NCBI RefSeq assembly: GCF_964355755.1
Contig: NC_092679.1
Coordinates: 24,802,432 to 24,866,431 of the forward strand
Length of the DNA stretch: 64,000 bases
Origin: Antedon mediterranea
Lineage: Eukaryota > Echinodermata > Crinoidea > Comatulida > Antedonidae
Reading direction: 5' to 3'
Shown here piece after piece: positions 16,754 through 27,690 of this stretch. A program made the position numbers and the translations under genes. The notes below the pieces were generated by a model that ran no database searches, had not been told where the DNA came from, and saw nothing but the letters and a program-made list of their open reading frames with translations. The first letter of the stretch is position 1. Each line of letters starts with the position of its first letter.

Positions 16754-16930
16754 TCTGAATATACCTCTCTACTCTGTGTGTTGGTGTTGTATTTTTCGGC
16801 TACTAGTAGCCTAATAACAGGAGGCCGAGTAGGCCTAAGGCTAGTATTTTTCATAAAGAGATGACTTCACTGTATTCATAAATATTTAAAGATTTATGTC
16901 AAACAAGCAAGGTAGTAATATATTTCGGAA

Positions 16931-19900
16931 ATGAATTCTAATCAATCTGCTCCCAATCTTTCTTCTCCCGGCCTAGGCTTAGGCCTTGTCCAACAACAGG
17001 CGGCTGCAACAACGAATTCTGCTGGTGCTGGTGGACGAACTCCAAATCCCATTTACCATGCACCGATGACACCTTCCGCCCTTCTGATGCAACCACCGAT
17101 TCAACGTCCCCCAAAAGTACGTTGTCATAATTTCATAATTTTCTTGTTACAAAATTAATAGGCCTAAAATTAATTATCTGATCGATTGACTTGCATACTA
17201 GGCTAATATTTAATTTAATAATAATACTAGGCCGAGGCCGTATAGATAGGGCCTAGGCCTAGAGTATAGTAGTGCAGTAGGTCGGTATTTACTATTTTAA
17301 TTAGAATCTTTGACGATTTATCATTTAGGCCCAGAGACGATTCATAAATTGAAATATATTCATATGACTTTACATACATACATACACACACAATTATATA
17401 CACACATTACAGTATAATTAATAGGCCTAGAACAAATTCATTACTACTTTATGAATGGGCTTAATTGAAAAGTTGTTTTTAATGTTGCAGGCGAGTGAAC
17501 AATCAGAAGATGAACAAAATATACAAGGTAGACAATCTGGCGCATCTTCATCTTCTCACAGTGCCAGTGTATCAACACCATCTGTACCATATTCATGGCA
17601 ACACCCTGCAACACCAGGTAGTTCACCTATGACACCAATAAACCCAGCAACCCCAGCTAGTGAATATACAGGCATTCTTCCACAACTACAGTGAGTTTTA
17701 CTTCCTTGCTAACTTATACATTTTACTTACAATTACTTTTATTATCTATTGCATTACTTTAATGAGTCTTGGCAATTATTTCGTGCATTTTGTTTCTTTT
17801 TAAATGATATTATATTTTTATTTTAGATGTATACTATATTATCAATGACAATTTTTATTGGAAATGTTTTATAAATGCTGTATACTACTGTATGTTAAAT
17901 GTTTTGATCATTTTAAGAGTTGCTGTTCTGAAAAATAGTCCATGCACAGATTTTTGGGGGAATTAAATAATGGGGGAAAACCTACTCATTTCTGGGAACT
18001 TAAGGCATAGGCCTGGGTCCTAGAGACTTATATATATTTAAAACATTTATTGTTTATTATTTCAGAAATATTGTGTCAACTGTGAACCTTGGTTGTAAAT
18101 TAGATCTAAAGAAAATAGCGTTGCATGCAAGAAATGCAGAATATAACCCAAAGGTAAACCAGATTTAAACCTGTCACCATGACGAGTTAGGGGATACGCA
18201 TAAATGCAACGTAAAGATTTTACAATAATTTATATTCTTCCCTAAAGGCACACATGCCTTTGGAAATAGATTGTCCCACTCAAGAATTGTTGATGAGTGG
18301 TGAAAACATTACATTTCCATACTTTTTTTTTTTTATTTTATGTCTTTAGGCAATGTGGCCAAGGATTACCATTAGTGAATTAATCACTGTCCTATCAGAT
18401 AGGTGGTAATCCCCCTGATACAGGGGCTATTGTGTGAACCAGTTCACCGGGGTAACCCCCTACTCTTTTTCGAATAATGAACTGGGTTTCTTTAAAGTAC
18501 ACACAGGTTATAACTGTGTCCACTGGACCTACGGTTTATAGTCCTTATCCGAGAAGACTTGTTCCACCACCAGAACCAGGAGCGAGTCGGCCTCGAACCC
18601 TTGCCGATGTTGTTGTTGGCTCTTTAGGTACGGTAAACGGCGCCCCTGCCTTAACCGCTCGGCCATATGACTCACTGGTTTATAATATTAATGTTGTCGT
18701 TTCTTAAACATAAAAACCTTCTATTTCAGCGATTTGCAGCAGTTATAATGCGAATCAGAGATCCAAGAACTACAGCCTTAATCTTCAGTTCTGGAAAAAT
18801 GGTTTGTACAGGTGCAAAAAGTGAAGATTTGTCCAGATTAGCAGCCAGAAAATATGCCCGTGTCATACAGAAACTGGGTTTTCCGGTAATAAACATTGCT
18901 TTTTTACTATCCAACTACATTTAAATTATTTATTTATTTAGATTTGCCAAAAACTGGGTGAGAGGAATCCATGGCTCAGACGGTTTCGATCCAAGTCGGC
19001 CCTAAACCGTCTCGGCCAAAGTCAAGTCGGCCTCAAGTCAACTCGGCCTCAAGTCAACTCGGCCTCAAGTCAACTCGGCCTCAAGTCAACTCGGCCTAAA
19101 AATAATCGGTCAACTCGGCCTCGTTAAAGTATGGAACGCAAAAAGTGCAAATGAAGGGGATTGATAAAATAATATTTCTTCACAATTTTTTAACTATAAA
19201 TAATTCTGACTTTTAATGAATATTAATATTTAGACAATAATATATTTAGCAAAAAAAATAGGAATGATTTCACTAACTTTCCTTTATTAATACGTTTAAT
19301 AAAATTGCACAATTGAAAACAATTCGTAGCTGCGCCTCCCTGCGCCTTTGGCAGCTTTTTCGATATCTACAACTGCTATGTGTTTTCACTGACCGGGGGA
19401 TTCCCCTTTTTTTTAAACGCAAATTATGGACAAAAACGATGTACGATCATTTTTTCTATGGCCAAATGGTGGAACGTAGGCCTCCGTCTTCGATTTACTA
19501 AAATGCGGTACCTGCACGTGTTTTTGTAATACGCGGGTACTTATATTCATATCGGCAATGAGTTCATTTTTTTATATGATATTATTTAATTATATTTTTT
19601 TTTTTTATTCATTTTTTTAAAAGCGTGGATAGTGAGAATCATAATAATATTAAGCACTTTTTGCGTTCCATACTTTATTGTGGCCGAGTTGACCGATTAG
19701 TTTTTGGCCGAGTTGACGTGAGGCCGAGTTGACTTGAGGCCGAGTTGACTTGGGGCCGAGTTGACTTGGGGCCGAGTTGATTTGGGGCCGACTTGACGTG
19801 GGGCCGACTTGACTTTGGCCGAGACGGTTTAGGGCCGACTTGACCTGCACCCGCTCAGACCTTTATTTAAAGCAGTGTGATCATGTATCGTATAGGCAGA

Positions 19901-21529
19901 AACCACTGAAAAACAAAACAGCAAAAATATTAATATAGTTTTCTCTCTGTGATAAATAAATGAAAATTGATTGTACAGAAGAATGCTAGAAGAAGATAAT
20001 ATATATTATATATTTTTGTACATGTTCCATGACAGGCACTACTTACTGTAACTGCTCTAAGCTTTTTGCATTTTCATAATTGTATTTGTTTTCTAGGCTA
20101 AGTTCATTGAGTTTCGTATACAAAATATGGTAGGAAGTTGTGATGTGAAGTTCCCTATCCGATTAGAAGGCCTTGTTTTAGCACATGGACAGTTTTCAAG
20201 GTAAATATGCATTGTGTACATTCTTTTATTTCTCTTGTCTGAAAAGTCTTAACAGACATGAATGCGCAAACACAACTTGCAAGTATGTTAGAATGCAGAC
20301 AATTTATTATGCCAACTTATCACCTGAAATAATTGTTTTTAGACTTTTAGAATTGTTTCTATTTTGTTATCCATAACAAAATGTCTTTTGTTAGTTTTAG
20401 CTATACTGCATCCTAAATGCCTACTAAGGCGATTCCATGTCAAATGAATTGGAGCTCCCTGATTGACCGTCTCAAATTGTTACAAAAGTTCACGATCTGA
20501 TCCACTATGTGAAAAACTGACTGAACAAAATATGCAACGGTGTGTGAGATGTTGGCACTGCAAAAAAAGGGGCATGTTTCTTAAAGATTTACAAAAGGGG
20601 AACCACAGATCAATAACTATTGTAATGTATTACCACTAGAAATGTTTACTAGAAGGGGCAAAGGACAAAATTGAACATTTACATAAAGTCTTTGCATAGT
20701 CTATGGTCATAAACTAATTTCCTTTTTTTCTTTAGTTATGAGCCTGAACTGTTTCCTGGTCTGATATACAGAATGGTGAAGCCCAGAATTGTGTTACTTA
20801 TATTTGTATCTGGTAAAGTTGTATTAACCGGTAAGTTGTGCGTGTCATATGTGGTCATTATCTTTGTGACTTGACAAGCTAGAAGAATGAACTTAATTAA
20901 AACGTCACAAGATTATCCTTAGATTATATTCAACTTGAAAGTTAAGAATGGATCTGCAAATAATAATGTACTTTGTCTATCCAATTGACAAAATATAGCC
21001 TTATTATTATCCATTACATTCTGCATTAACACTCAGTTGAGAATGATCTCTGATAGAGATCGAAACGTCCGAGTAAGTACTCCGTTAACTTGTAGCTTTT
21101 ACAAAAACGAAATTTGTCATCTATCATTACATTCTAATTTGATTGAAGGTAAGGTTTGTTTTATGTTTACCCTAAACCCTGTAGTCACCTTCCATGTACA
21201 GTATGTTTGAAGTGGAAATGGCATTTAATAGTCAATCGGCAACCTCCCTTGACTGACTGAAAGTTTGTAAACACAAATATTGTATATGATTTTTTTAAAG
21301 GGCAACATTTGCCCATGTAGAAATTCATCTGAAAATACCCAAGAGAGTATTTTAAGAGGTCATTGAACTGAAAATTGATACAATGTTTACAGTAATGAAC
21401 CACTTACCAAATATAATTAATTTATTAATCAGTTTCATACTATTTATATTTTTAGGTGCTAAAGTTAGATCAGAAATTAACGATGCATTCAACAACATCT
21501 ACCCAATCCTGAAAGCATACAAGAAGTGA
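16931..21529 (+). CDS. TBP: TATA-box-binding protein
   Basis: TBP is the saddle-shaped DNA-binding subunit of TFIID, also used by the RNA polymerase I and III machineries, and acts in the nucleus. Seven coding exons, 16931-17116, 17491-17690, 18066-18153, 18730-18885, 20097-20200, 20736-20830 and 21456-21529, join in frame to 300 aa plus TGA. Residues 1-120 are a serine-, threonine- and proline-rich N-terminus with only a QQQ tract, not the long polyglutamine of vertebrates. Residues from about 121 to 300 are the two-lobed core: repeat 1 with [17 protein letters not shown] and [14 protein letters not shown], repeat 2 with [30 protein letters not shown] and [14 protein letters not shown]. The DNA-intercalating phenylalanine context FSSGK/FVSGK is intact. 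Intron 3 carries a SINE, intron 4 a foldback-like element and intron 6 a ribozyme-like hairpin. The start is the only in-frame ATG of exon 1. No defect is seen. Confidence 0.98.
18370..18672 (-). mobile_element. tRNA-derived SINE (family A) in TBP intron 3
   Basis: Minus strand from 18671: GTCATATGGCCGAGCGGTTA is a Leu/Ser tRNA-like 5' end with A box TGGCCGAGCGGTTAAGGC. A B box GGGTTCGAGGCC lies at about 18590-18601. The body contains AAGGACTATAAACCG and GGTCCAGTGGACAC, shared with the copy at 60.7 kb. The 3' limit near 18370 is approximate. It is antisense to TBP. Confidence 0.75.
18982..19852. mobile_element. Foldback-like element FB-4 in TBP intron 4
   Basis: The right end GACCTGCACCC (19852) gives a terminus GGGTGCAGG on the minus strand. 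The left end GGTTTCGATCCAAGTCGG is a weaker match, but the arms pair well further in (GGCCCTAAACCGTCTCGGCC). The 8-bp repeat GCTCAGAC flanks both sides (18974-18981, 19853-19860). The arms contain 16-bp tandem units TCAAGTCAACTCGGCC. Inner arms GTATGGAACGCAAAAAGTGC (about 19131) and its complement (about 19655) extend the palindrome. There is no transposase. It resembles FB-1 to FB-3 in design and in the GGGTG end, but its repeats are unrelated. Confidence 0.75.
21036..21070 (+). other. Hammerhead-like hairpin (GATCTCTGATAGAGATC-GAAACGTC) in TBP intron 6
   Basis: A hairpin of 7-bp stem and 3-nt loop (GATCTCT/AGAGATC) is followed directly by GAAACGTC and preceded by TTGAGAAT. This resembles stem II plus the GAAA core of degenerate hammerhead ribozymes found in Penelope-like retroelements. 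The CTGATGA core is not intact, so activity is unlikely. It is probably a retroelement relic. Confidence 0.3.
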
Positions 21530-22010
21530 CATTATTTATTTAAAAGGCCTCAAGAAATGATTTGTAATTACTTGATGGTCCTGATATTATTCATGACTAC
21601 ATGACTGGTCGGTGGCTAAGAAGTAGTCATGTCATATTCTCAACTCAAGTTTGAACATCCATATGATAACATGGACTAATTGTGAATAGTAAACCATGTC
21701 ATCATTACTATTACAATATAGAGTGATAAGAGAGGCTTCCACATGTTCTTAAGAAACATTATCAATACTATTGGAAGGAGGGTTTATTAAGTCTACTGCA
21801 GCAGATGTCAAATATGGTCCTTTTATTTTTTAGTACGGAAATATTAAGGGAAATAATTTAATTGACCATTGATTAATTACTGTATCATGAAATACATTTT
21901 TTATATTCTTTTGGATTTTTTTTCAACATAATCATTGCTTGGGATTACTGTAGTACTTTACTACAAAGTAAATGACTGGAGATTGTTCCAGGTTCATATT
22001 TTGTGTCTTA

Positions 22011-23003
22011 AGCTCTGTCTACACTATCAAACATGGACAAAAAAAATGTGTGTACCCACATATGGTCATGATGTCATATCACTACCATATTTGGGCACAT
22101 CACACTTTTTGTCAAACTAGTTTGATAGTGTAGACAGAGCATTATAATACACCCATCTTGCTTCTTATTTTGTTTCTTAAGCTCTGTCTACTCTATCAAA
22201 CATGGACAAAAAAATGTGTGTACCCACATATGGTCATGATGATGTCATATCACTACCATATTTGGGTACATCACACTTTTTGTCAAACTAGTTTGATAGT
22301 GTAGACAGAGCTTTATAATACACTCATCTTGCTTCTTATTTTGTTTCTTAAGCTCTGTCTACACTATCAAACATGGACAAAAAAATGTGTGTACCCACAT
22401 ATGGTCATGATGATGTCATATCACTACCATATTTGGGCACATCACACTTTTTGTCAAACTAGTTTGATAGTGTAGACAGAGCATTATAATACACTCATCT
22501 TGCTTCTTATTTTGTTTCTTAAGCTCTGTCTACTCTATCAAACTTTATGGACAAAAAAATGTGTGTACCCACATATGGTCATGATGATGTCATATCACTA
22601 CCATATTTGGGTACATCACACTTTTTGTCAAACTAGTTTGATAGTGTAGACAGAGCATTATAATACACTCATCTTGCTTCTTATTTTGTTTCTTAAGCTC
22701 TGTCTACACTATCAAACATGGACAAAAAAATGTGTGTACCCACATATGGTCATGATGATGTCATATCACTACCATATTTGGGCACATCACACTTTTTGTC
22801 AAACTAGTTTGATAGTGTAGACAGAGCATTATAATACACTCATCTTGCTTTCTTATTTTGTTTCTTAAGCTCTGTCTACTCTATCAAACTTTATGGACAA
22901 AAAAATGTGTGTACCCACATATGGTCATGATATCGTCATATCACTACCATATTTGGGCACATCACATTTTTTTGTCAGACTAGTTTGATGGTTTAGACAG
23001 AGC
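22011..23003. repeat. Six tandem copies of a ~131-bp palindromic MITE
   Basis: Copies at 22011-22140, 22180-22311, 22351-22482, 22522-22656, 22696-22827 and 22868-23003 start AGCTCTGTCTACACTATCAA and end TTTGATAGTGTAGACAGAGC, so each is an inverted-repeat element. They are separated by a nearly constant 39-40 bp spacer (CACTCATCTTGCTTC, TTTTGTTTCTTA), giving a period of 169-174 bp. The last copy is most diverged. The array starts 482 bp after the TBP stop codon. Confidence 0.95.
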
Positions 23004-24580
23004 TTTATAATGCACTCATCTTGCTTCATATGTGAGTTTAAACTTAATGTAAATATTGTGTAAAAGTAGATCAAGGTATAAGCTTACCGTTAGTTTACAT
23101 TCTTGTTACAATTTAAATATTTTATTTCACTTACTGTATTGTTTTGTGTAAATAAACAACTAAAAAGTAATCATTGTAATTTTTTCAGCATTGGTTTAGT
23201 AGGGGGAGATATTCTCGTTGTACATCGTCATTTCCACATGCGTCTCCCACTCACTAAAGGAAACCGTTCACAAGTTATTGTAAATGTTATAACCTCTATA
23301 ATCATTTCTGCCAAATATTTTTTTTAAAAGAACTTTAGAACGGATTCGGATTTTAATCATTTAAATTGAAAAATGAATTTTGGGTCAAAAAGAAATAATT
23401 TAAAATTGTGTAAGCACTTTAATGGCAAGCAGTTTATACATAATGTATTTAAAATACATAAGCAATCATTGTATAGATGTCAATATACATGATTACAAAC
23501 TAATATGACAGGCATTTCAAACTAAAAAGCAGACACAAAGATTAGCATACTAATCAACTAGCAATAGCTTGAAAATAAGATGAACCGGCTGGAACCGACC
23601 CAGATAATATGCAAAGAACACATTAATTATTGACCATGCTTATGGTCATAATTAAATATTAATTATTAATACATTTCTTAAATGTGTCTTTCCTCTTTTG
23701 AGTTGTTCTAGATATTTCTGGTGAAATAAATGTATATAATGCATTATTTTATTACACTATTATTATTCAATAATACTTATTAGGTGATCATATTAGAATA
23801 AAATGATAACCTATTGTTATTGTATATAATCTTTATTAGGCTGCCTCTAAAACGGCGAAAGCAGTTCAACTGTAACTCGCCCACTAGGTGCTCATGCACC
23901 TGACTTTGGTTTAATGAAAATATGGTGGCATAGCGTAACTAACTAAGCACGATTTTCTGAAATTCCTAAATTTACTATAAATTAAAAACTAAAAGTATTT
24001 TTAAAGTAAAACTTGGACTCATGTATGCTTCATGATTTTCTCTCCCTGTATCATCAGCAAAATTGGAAAGATTAGGGTTTTTTACGTACGCACGCTTTGA
24101 AAGTTAAAAATGCTCAAAATCAACTTTATACACGTTTCAGGACATTTTAAACATTTCACATTTTTCATTTCATTCACATTTTTTTTGCATTGCGCGCGCG
24201 TCTTTGCTCAATGAGCTCGTGGGCAGCTTAGGAAGACCGTTTTTGCACTTGATTGTTGTTCTTTGTACTTTTTATGATACATTCCTTTCATTTTTTATGA
24301 ATTGGTAATGTAAAATAATGACACACATGCATGTACAGTCAAACTTGCGCTTGAAAATGGGTAATTTTATGCAAAGTTGTGTAGAATATGCCTCCTTTGA
24401 ATCGATTATAACTCTTCAGAGAATGGCCGATGAACCCCTATTTTTTTAACTTATTATAAAAGCTTATAATGATTTGTAGATAGGAATTTATTATAATATT
24501 ATATGGGATTTAGACCGTGAGTATGTTATAATGTCACCATGTGGCCATCTGAATTTAAAAAATTAAAATATGAAACGAAA
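23004..24580. other. Downstream of TBP; first AATAAA at 23151
   Basis: No gene is recognised. The first canonical AATAAA after the TBP stop codon is at 23151-23156, beyond the MITE array; none was found at 21530-23150. The remainder is AT-rich single-copy-looking sequence. Confidence 0.5.
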
Positions 24581-24589
24581 TTATAAGGT

Positions 24590-24690
24590 TACACATGGAG
24601 AACTCCATGGTTGGGTGGAGCTAATTATTTTGAAAAATAGAGTTGCTAGGTGCCCGGAAATTAGACTTCGAAATAAGGAAAGAATAAAAG
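24590..24690. repeat. Copy of the dispersed GAAAAATAGAG(T/C)TGCTAGGT repeat
   Basis: CATGGTTGGGTGGAGCTAA, TTTTGAAAAATAGAGTTGCT and CCCGGAAATTAGA match the degenerate repeat array at 54.9-55.7 kb inside the second hAT-like element. It is an isolated copy here. Confidence 0.6.
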
Positions 24691-24880
24691 TCTCCAGTCA
24701 GACCCTGTCTATCCTAAATTAACTTGACTCTCTAAACATCTGTCTTTCAAAATAAAAAATAAAAATCCATAGAGATTCGAACCCCAGCTAGTAGAGCTGA
24801 AAGAATTCAAACGGTAGTTACTAGAGCACTATCCGTTATTCCACAATGTACACGAGTAATGAAGGATGACAATAGTATAC

Positions 24881-25039
24881 AAATAATGAATGTTTATGAG
24901 TGCAATGGTACAAATAATGGCACGAGGTGAATGATGAAAGGTTATATCAACGAGGCAAAGCCGAGTTGATATAACCTTTCATCATTCACCAAGTGCCATT
25001 ATTTGTACCATTACACGAATACAAAACATTCATTATTTG
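24881..25039. mobile_element. Hairpin MITE, ~159 bp
   Basis: A near-complete inverted repeat runs from AAATAATGAATG (24881) to CATTCATTATTT (25039). The arms contain AATGGTACAAATAATGGCAC and AGGTTATATCAAC, and the central loop is around GAGGCAAAGCCGAG. There is no coding capacity. Confidence 0.85.
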
Positions 25040-25307
25040 TTTTATATAACATCTAGACGTTTTTTTTTCGTACACAAAAATGTTTCAAAAAGTACTATTT
25101 AACGATCGTTGAATAGTGCGTACTATTGCACGCCATGTGACCCACATTCGTCCAATCAAATGACAGGAATTTATATAGGTGTTATATAATACTGTATATT
25201 CAATACGCGTTTGTCATACGTCCTTCTAATCGTACGTCATAAATTTGCATATTCATGACGTAAGATTGAGGAAACGAATCTAATTTTAACCTTCCAATAA
25301 ACCAGAG

Positions 25308-25553
25308 GGCCGGATAGCTCAGTCGGTAGAGCGTCGTGGAACACGATTATCGTGGGTTCAAACCCCATGCCGGTCGGTGGAAAAGAGTTAAGGCTAAGCG
25401 AGCTTCTGTGTTTGGGGTTCACAGATTAAAAACGTCCCCCTTTCCACCACGTCATCATGAGGCAATAACATCAAAGCATCTGATGTCGTGACCCAAGGCT
25501 GTGAGAGGGCCTTACCGTGCTAGATGCAAGGGAGCACAACACTATTTTTTTTT
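25308..25553 (+). mobile_element. tRNA-derived SINE (family B)
   Basis: The head GGCCGGATAGCTCAGTCGGT with A box TAGCTCAGTCGGTAGAGC and B box GGGTTCAAACCCC forms acceptor, D and T arms. The anticodon arm pairs poorly, so it is not a tRNA gene. A 180-bp tail follows (GAGTTAAGGCTAAGCGAGC, CCACCACGTCATCATGAGG) and ends in a T-rich run at about 25545. The 61-aa minus ORF over it is the familiar antisense by-product of such SINEs. Confidence 0.75.
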
Positions 25554-25694
25554 TAATTCTGTGGCCTCTATTCGATCTCGTAAATGCTATGTTTGGCGCC
25601 CTCAATTTTTAGAACATCTAAGTTATGTCAGAAAATTAGGAACAAATAAAAATGTGTACTAGATACCGATGGATGCCTAGTGAGTCTGGCTAGT

Positions 25695-26879
25695 ACGGAA
25701 GCCCGTTCGGGCCACAAGATAACTATATTTTAAAAGCTGTTATCTGGCGGCCGCCACTTAATTATCTGGCGGCCGCCACTTAATTATCGGGCGGCCGCCA
25801 CTTAATTATCTGGCGGCCGCCACTTAATTATCTGGCGGCCGCCACTTAATTATCTGGCGGCCGCCACTTAATTATCTGGCGGCCGCCACTTAATTATCTG
25901 GCGGCCGCCACTTAATTATCTGGCGGCCGCCACTTAATAATTAGTACATGTCCCGTCACGTGACATGACATTTACGTGCATTGGATTAGAGGCGATGTTG
26001 CATATGGAACGCCGTCGCTGCCTCCGGCAGCAAACTTTAGTTCTATTCGGCTCTTTTACCATTCGGCGCATTTCTATTCGGCCCATTTACCATTACGTTC
26101 GGCTCTTTTTTATTTTTTTATACGGCGCAATTAAATTCTAACCTTTTACATGGGGGTCAAATGGAAGAAAATCAACGGCTGGAAATGAGTCTATGAAAAG
26201 TTTACAAAACATACAGATGCAGCATGTAAAGTGTTTGGTTGCTTGAATTAAATGAATTTGAAGGCTATTTTCAATATGACTAATCATTTTATTGACATGA
26301 TTAATGTGTTAGAGAACTTGCAATTGTCCCACCTTATTGACTATTTTGAAAGAGAAAAGGTTTGATTTATGGCCTAGGCTAGCTAGACCTAGTCTAGTGT
26401 CAGCCTAACTTTTAACAATAATAATTTACCCTTTCTCTCTCAAAATTTGTAAAAAGATGAATTAATTTTAGGTTATTCAACACATCTTTAATCGTAAATA
26501 TGGTAAATGGGCCGAATAGAAATGCGCCAAATGCTAAAAGAGTCGAACGTAATGGTTGTAAAAGAGCCGAATAGAATTAAAGTTTGCTGCCGGCGGGCAG
26601 CGATGGCGTTCCATATGCAACATCGCCTCTGATCGATCCAATGCACGTACATGTCACGTGACGGGACATGTACTAATTATTAAGTGGCGGCCGCCAGATA
26701 ATTAAGTGGCGGTCGCCAGATAATTAAGTGGCGGCCGCCAGATAATTAAGTGGCGGCCGCCAGATAATTAAGTGGCGGCCGCCAGATAATTAAGTGGCGG
26801 CCGCCAGATAATTAAGTGGCGGCCGCCAGATAACAGCTTTTAAAATATAGTTAACTTGTGGCCCGAACGGGCTTCCGTA
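25695..26879. mobile_element. Foldback transposon FB-5 with NotI-containing arms
   Basis: The left end ACGGAAGCCCGTTCGGGCC pairs with the right end GGCCCGAACGGGCTTCCGT. GGCTAGT flanks both sides (25688-25694, 26880-26886), a 6-8 bp duplication depending on the exact end. Left arm: 9 tandem 22-bp units with TGGCGGCCGCCACTTAATTA, each holding a NotI site GCGGCCGC. Right arm: 8 inverted units. The palindrome continues inward (TAGTACATGTCCCGTCACGT, ATGTTGCATATGGAACGCC, CTATTCGGC) to a loop of about 350 bp at 26135-26490. There is no transposase ORF. Its ends differ from the GGGTG group. Confidence 0.88.
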
Positions 26880-27690
26880 GGCTAGTGTATTCTCCCTATT
26901 TGTTTAAATACATATGCATTATAGTGTTATTTTATTTCTCACAATAGTTTCTGAACTTGGATTGTCAAAATTCATTCGCACCGTTCGTTCGAATCGTAAT
27001 GATTCACTGAATTCCATGACTCAAAAACTATTATATCGACATTGCTACATTATCTAAATTGAAAAGAGGTGGGGGAGGAGGGGGTGGAGGGTGTTTGTAA
27101 TAAATTGTGTTATCATTGAGTTTGGGGTGGGGGGGGGGGGGATTGTGTTTGTAATAAATTGTGCTATCATTGATTTTATCTACTTGTGCTAATTGTGCCA
27201 CCACCGATCTAAAGGTGTAACTGCAAATAAATAGATAGATAAAGTGAATCATGGTGAATAACAGCAGACGAAGCAGTAATGATACCTAACCTCATATGCC
27301 ATATATGAGGTATAGTTTGGTATTCCGTGCGATGTTATGCAAATGAGTTTGTGCAGGTGTAGTGCGGGGTCGGAATATGGTATTGTTAATCATTTAACAC
27401 AATTCTGTTCTGTTTTACATTAGAGGATTATTATTCTACACCGTACCACATTATACTGTATTTGTTGCTACATTAGTAGCGAAATATCATCCGTTTCATG
27501 CAAAATGATAATTTGGTATGTTATGAATAAAAGTTTATAGCAATGTTGGCGTGTGTGGCTAGAAACATTTTTTAAACAGATACTGAGATAGTTTGTCTTG
27601 GTTGTTAATGGGGACTGAGATAAGATCGGTTGTAAAGATACCAATTACATTGAGAATTATTAATTGCTCGAGTAACTAAACTGTATACTA

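Noticed and set aside
25308-25380. Possible functional tRNA gene
   Set aside because: A and B boxes and most arms are present, but the anticodon arm does not form a proper 5-bp stem with a 7-nt loop, the acceptor has a mismatch, and a SINE tail follows.
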